A stretch of DNA of 64,000 nt from Enterocloster aldenensis (GTDB lineage Bacteria; Bacillota; Clostridia; Lachnospirales; Lachnospiraceae). The DNA lies in NCBI RefSeq assembly GCF_003434055.1, contig NZ_QVEX01000004.1, positions 299,831-363,830 of the forward strand, written 5' to 3'. Position 1 is the first letter of the stretch, and each line of letters begins with the position of its first letter. The translations under genes were made by a program, and so were the position numbers. A model generated the notes under the pieces. The model was not told where the DNA came from and ran no database searches. It was given only the letters and a program-made list of their open reading frames with translations. Shown piece after piece: positions 61,495 through 64,000 of the stretch.

Positions 61495-62682
61495 ATGAAC
61501 AAGGAACTGTTAGAGGCAATGGAAGTGTTGGAGAAGGAGAAGAACATCGCCAAGGACACACTGATTGAAGCGATTGAAAACTCACTGCTCACAGCCTGCA
61601 AGAACCATTTTGGAAAAGCCGATAACGTAAAAGTCACGGTAAACCCCAACACCTGTGATTTTGCTGTATATGCAGAAAAAACCGTTGTGGAGCAGGTGGA
61701 AGACGATATAATGGAAATCAGCCTGGCGGACGCCAAGATGCTGAGCCCCAAGTATGATTTGGGTGATACGGTGCAGATCCCGCTGGATTCCAAGAAATTC
61801 GGCCGTATTGCGACACAGAATGCCAAGAATGTCATTTTGCAGAAAATCCGTGAGGAAGAGCGCAAGGTCCTTTACAACGAGTATTATACAAAGGAAAAGG
61901 ATGTGATGACAGGCATCGTGCAGCGCTATCTTGGCAGGAATGTAAGCATCAACCTTGGACGGGTGGATGCAATCCTCAATGAGAGCGAGCAGGTAAAGGG
62001 CGAGACCTTCCGTCCGACCGAGCGCATTAAGGTATATGTGCTGGAGGTTAAGGATACACCGAAGGGACCAAGGGTTTCCGTTTCCAGGACACACCCGGAC
62101 CTTGTTAAACGCCTGTTTGAATCCGAGGTTGCAGAGGTACGCGACGGCACTGTGGAAATCAAGGCCATTGCCAGGGAGGCTGGGTCCAGGACAAAGATTG
62201 CAGTTAAATCCAATGACGCCAACGTGGACCCGGTAGGAGCATGCGTGGGCCTTAACGGTGCAAGGGTGAACGCCATTGTAAGTGAGCTCAGGGGTGAAAA
62301 GATCGATATCATTAACTGGGATGACAATCCTGCTTATCTGATTGAGAACGCCTTAAGCCCGGCCAAGGTAATCTGCGTGGTGGCGGACGAGGAAGAGCGC
62401 GAGGCACAGGTGATCGTGCCGGATTACCAGCTTTCCCTGGCCATTGGCAAGGAGGGCCAGAACGCAAGGCTGGCGGCAAGACTGACCGGTTTCAAGATTG
62501 ATATAAAGAGCGAGACCCAGGCAAGGGAGATGGGGCTCTTTGAGCAGATGGGCCTTCAGTACGGAGATACCCCTGCGCCAAGTTTCGAGGAAGATAGTTT
62601 TGAAGAAGACAGCTATGAAGAGACAGAAAACTACCCGGAATATGAAGAGGGCTACCAGGAAGACGGGAACGGACAGGAATAG
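61495..62682 (+). CDS. nusA: Transcription termination/antitermination factor NusA
   Basis: 395 residues from the ATG at 61495 (ATAGGAGG upstream). Domains in order: N-terminal RNA polymerase-binding domain, S1 domain (about 135-200, VMTGIVQRYLGRNVSINLGR), then KH1 and KH2 (SRTHPDLVKRLFESEVAEV, VGLNGARVNAIVSELRGEKI, IGKEGQNARLAARLTGF), and a short acidic tail (about 355-395, many Glu/Tyr). The C-terminal AR repeats of E. coli are absent, as in other Firmicutes. It binds nascent RNA and polymerase. Confidence 0.96.
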   Translation: MNKELLEAMEVLEKEKNIAKDTLIEAIENSLLTACKNHFGKADNVKVTVNPNTCDFAVYAEKTVVEQVEDDIMEISLADAKMLSPKYDLGDTVQIPLDSKKFGRIATQNAKNVILQKIREEERKVLYNEYYTKEKDVMTGIVQRYLGRNVSINLGRVDAILNESEQVKGETFRPTERIKVYVLEVKDTPKGPRVSVSRTHPDLVKRLFESEVAEVRDGTVEIKAIAREAGSRTKIAVKSNDANVDPVGACVGLNGARVNAIVSELRGEKIDIINWDDNPAYLIENALSPAKVICVVADEEEREAQVIVPDYQLSLAIGKEGQNARLAARLTGFKIDIKSETQAREMGLFEQMGLQYGDTPAPSFEEDSFEEDSYEETENYPEYEEGYQEDGNGQE

Positions 62683-62748
62683 GAAAGTCCACGATGAGAC
62701 GGATTGTGGGAGATTAGGGATACTCTGAGAAGATTAGGAGTGATATAA

Positions 62749-63021
62749 GTGGGTATAAAGAAAGTTCCGCTCAGGCAGTGCATTGGCTGCCAGGAGATGA
62801 AGAGCAAAAAAGAAATGATAAGAGTCATAAAAACCGCCGAAGATGAGATTATGTTAGATGCCACGGGCCGTAAGAACGGAAGAGGCGCTTACCTGTGTCC
62901 ATCAATGGAATGCTTTAAGAAGGCCGTGAAGAGCAAGGGGTTGGAACGGTCCTTCAAGATGGCGATTCCGAAAGAGGTATATGAAACTCTGGAAAAGGAG
63001 ATGGAAGAGCTTGGTAAATAG
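62749..63021 (+). CDS. rnpM: RNase P modulator RnpM (YlxR family)
   Basis: 90 residues, GTG start after TTAGGAG. The small RNA-binding fold is recognised by CIGCQEMKSKKEMIRVIK and GRKNGRGAYLCPSMECF (Cys-X2-Cys and the GRGAYxC motif). YlxR proteins bind RNase P RNA and modulate tRNA processing, as shown in Bacillus. Located between nusA and the L7Ae-like gene as in other Firmicutes; its end overlaps the next start by 11 bp. Confidence 0.92.
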   Translation: MGIKKVPLRQCIGCQEMKSKKEMIRVIKTAEDEIMLDATGRKNGRGAYLCPSMECFKKAVKSKGLERSFKMAIPKEVYETLEKEMEELGK

Positions 63022-63346
63022 CAAAAAACTGTTAAGCCTGATAGGCCTTGCAAAAAGGGCAAGGAAGGTGGTAAGCGGTGAATTTTCGACGGAAAAGTCT
63101 GTAAAGAGCGGAAAGTCACACATGGTAATCGTATCGGAGGAAGCTTCGGACAACACGAAGAAAATGTTTACCAATATGTGCACTCACTATAAAGTCCCAA
63201 TCTATCTGTTTGGAACCAAGGATGAACTGGGGCACGCCATGGGGCAGGAGTTTCGGGCATCCCTGTCCGTGGAAGATGCAGGGTTCGCAAAGTCAATGGC
63301 AGAACTAATGAATATAAATGGAGGTAGTTTGAATGAGAGTAAGTGA
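63011..63346 (+). CDS. L7Ae family RNA-binding protein (YlxQ)
   Basis: 111 residues from a TTG at 63011, with GGAGATGG upstream inside rnpM; a frame from 62981 is too long for the family. Typical core: LLSLIGLAKRARKVVSGEFS, then SHMVIVSEEASDNTKKMF and KVPIYLFGTKDELGHAMGQEF. L7Ae-like proteins bind kink-turn RNA; in Bacillus YlxQ is a minor ribosomal/RNase P-linked protein. It overlaps infB by 14 bp. Confidence 0.9.
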   Translation: MVNSKKLLSLIGLAKRARKVVSGEFSTEKSVKSGKSHMVIVSEEASDNTKKMFTNMCTHYKVPIYLFGTKDELGHAMGQEFRASLSVEDAGFAKSMAELMNINGGSLNESK

Positions 63347-64000
63347 ACTGGCAAATGAACTGGGTAAAACCAGTAAAGAAATATTGGAAATCATAAAACA
63401 AAAAGACAATGCAGCTGCCTTGTACGCTGCATCGAATGTGACGAGGGATCAGGAGAATATTGTGCGGAATTCATTAAGCCCTAAAAAAGCAGCTGCCCCA
63501 AAGGCAGAGGCACCTAAAAAGGAGGCGCCCAAAGCAGACGCGCCCAGGACGGAGGCTCCTAAGACAGAGGCTCCTAAGACAGAAGCCTCAAGGACAGAGG
63601 CTCCGAAGCAGGAAGCATCCAAGGCCGCGGAGGCAGCCGGCAGGACAGAACCAGCTAAGAAAAAGCTGACAGCCGTGTTCCGTCCGCAGAATGCGCAGCA
63701 GCAGATCAAGCGTCCGGTTCCACCAAAACCGCAGCCAAAGCCACAGCAGGCCCAGGCTCCAAAGGCCGAGGCACCGGCAGCAGCGCCTGCTCCCCGCCAG
63801 GAGACCGTACGTCCCCAGGTCCAGGCCCAGGCAGTGGAGGCAGCGCCGGTGAAAGAAACCCCGGCATCCCAGACAGCGGACAAAGCGAATACGCCTGACA
63901 GCCGCGAAGCTGCAAGGCCGCAGCATACATCCCAGGAATCCCAGGGCAGCCGTGAAGGCGGTTATCAGGGCAACCGCGAGGGAGGTTACCAGGGCAACCG
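63333..64000 (+). CDS. infB: Translation initiation factor IF-2, N-terminal part (runs off the window)
   Basis: About 222 codons visible; the gene continues past 64000. ATG at 63333 follows ATGGAGG. The N-terminus MRVSELANELGKTSKEILEI is the IF2_N motif. Then a long Ala/Pro/Lys linker with repeats of APK(T/A)EA, and, at the right edge, Gly-rich GGYQGNREGGYQGN. The GTPase domains lie beyond the window. It recruits initiator tRNA to the 30S subunit. The linker is low-complexity and variable between species. Confidence 0.95.
   Translation, partial: MRVSELANELGKTSKEILEIIKQKDNAAALYAASNVTRDQENIVRNSLSPKKAAAPKAEAPKKEAPKADAPRTEAPKTEAPKTEASRTEAPKQEASKAAEAAGRTEPAKKKLTAVFRPQNAQQQIKRPVPPKPQPKPQQAQAPKAEAPAAAPAPRQETVRPQVQAQAVEAAPVKETPASQTADKANTPDSREAARPQHTSQESQGSREGGYQGNREGGYQGN

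Noticed and set aside
63449..63930. Overlapping minus-strand frames at the right edge with Ala/Ser/Gly-rich repeats
   Set aside because: They are antisense of the infB linker repeats, GC-biased shadows without ribosome binding sites.

Overview
The window is chromosomal DNA of a Gram-positive, anaerobic, gut-type clostridium. Nothing contradicts Lachnospiraceae, and an Enterocloster/Clostridium bolteae-like genome is my best guess from gene content and codon style; this is inference, not a measured match. Supporting signs are a mid-GC genome with strong AGGAGG ribosome binding sites, sigma-A type promoters (TTGACA-N17-TATAAT), a LysM/GH18 spore-cortex type glycosidase, the [FeFe]-hydrogenase maturase HydF, mannose-family PTS genes, MATE and heterodimeric ABC exporters, and meso-diaminopimelate dehydrogenase. 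I see no rRNA, tRNA, CRISPR array, prophage or intact insertion sequence.

Layout. 1-5.3 kb: end of a PhzF-like gene, a small DUF2007-like protein, an EcsC protein, a MarR-MATE pair and a LysM glycosidase. 5.5-11.6 kb: a complete agmatine deiminase locus, with a membrane-bound LuxR-type regulator (AguR-like) divergent from putrescine carbamoyltransferase, antiporter, agmatine deiminase and carbamate kinase. 11.6-12.1 kb: two gene remnants (LysR and GNAT C-termini) fused back to back. 12.1-19.1 kb: diaminopimelate dehydrogenase, a cation efflux protein with a repetitive His-containing N-terminus, an orphan molybdopterin oxidoreductase, DUF378, a cell-wall-binding protein and a Gfo/Idh oxidoreductase. 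19.3-24.2 kb: OPT transporter, PqqD-like protein, DUF1576 membrane protein and AzlCD. 24.4-28.6 kb: MarR plus a heterodimeric ABC exporter. 28.6-36.2 kb: a glycosaminoglycan-disaccharide operon (PTS IIA, unsaturated glucuronyl hydrolase, IIB, IIC, IID, heparinase II/III-like lyase, LacI repressor) behind a promoter with a perfect LacI-type operator. 36.3-48.7 kb: ECF S component, HAD, ROK, AEC and EamA transporters, asparaginase, NfeD/SPFH pair, MATE, HPr-like protein, NudC, HAD, ilvN and ilvC. 48.8-57.8 kb: amino acid catabolism, with a YheO-type regulator divergent from tryptophanase and an NSS transporter, two LysR genes, and a cysteine desulfidase/serine dehydratase-like protein with a dicarboxylate/amino acid symporter. 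57.9-59.4 kb: a structured leader RNA candidate with a terminator, then hydF. 59.6-64 kb: nagA and the rimP-nusA-rnpM-L7Ae-infB operon, running off the right edge.

How it works together. Several units pair a substrate-specific transporter with a catabolic enzyme and a dedicated regulator: agmatine to putrescine plus ATP; tryptophan to indole plus pyruvate; cysteine or serine to pyruvate; and glycosaminoglycan disaccharides imported and split into unsaturated uronate and amino sugar. NagA further along would handle N-acetylglucosamine-6-phosphate. This is a picture of a mucosal fermenter living on host- and diet-derived amines, amino acids and amino sugars.

Beyond genes, the most unusual things are the hydF leader RNA, a family of about 35-bp dispersed intergenic elements (four copies, all just downstream of genes), short tandem arrays (13 bp x5, 14 bp x3.5, 15 bp x7), the back-to-back LysR/GNAT remnants, and the regulatory architecture of the tna, agu and glycosaminoglycan loci. 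Coordinates for several genes use a start chosen by ribosome binding site position, so they are shorter than the longest open frame.
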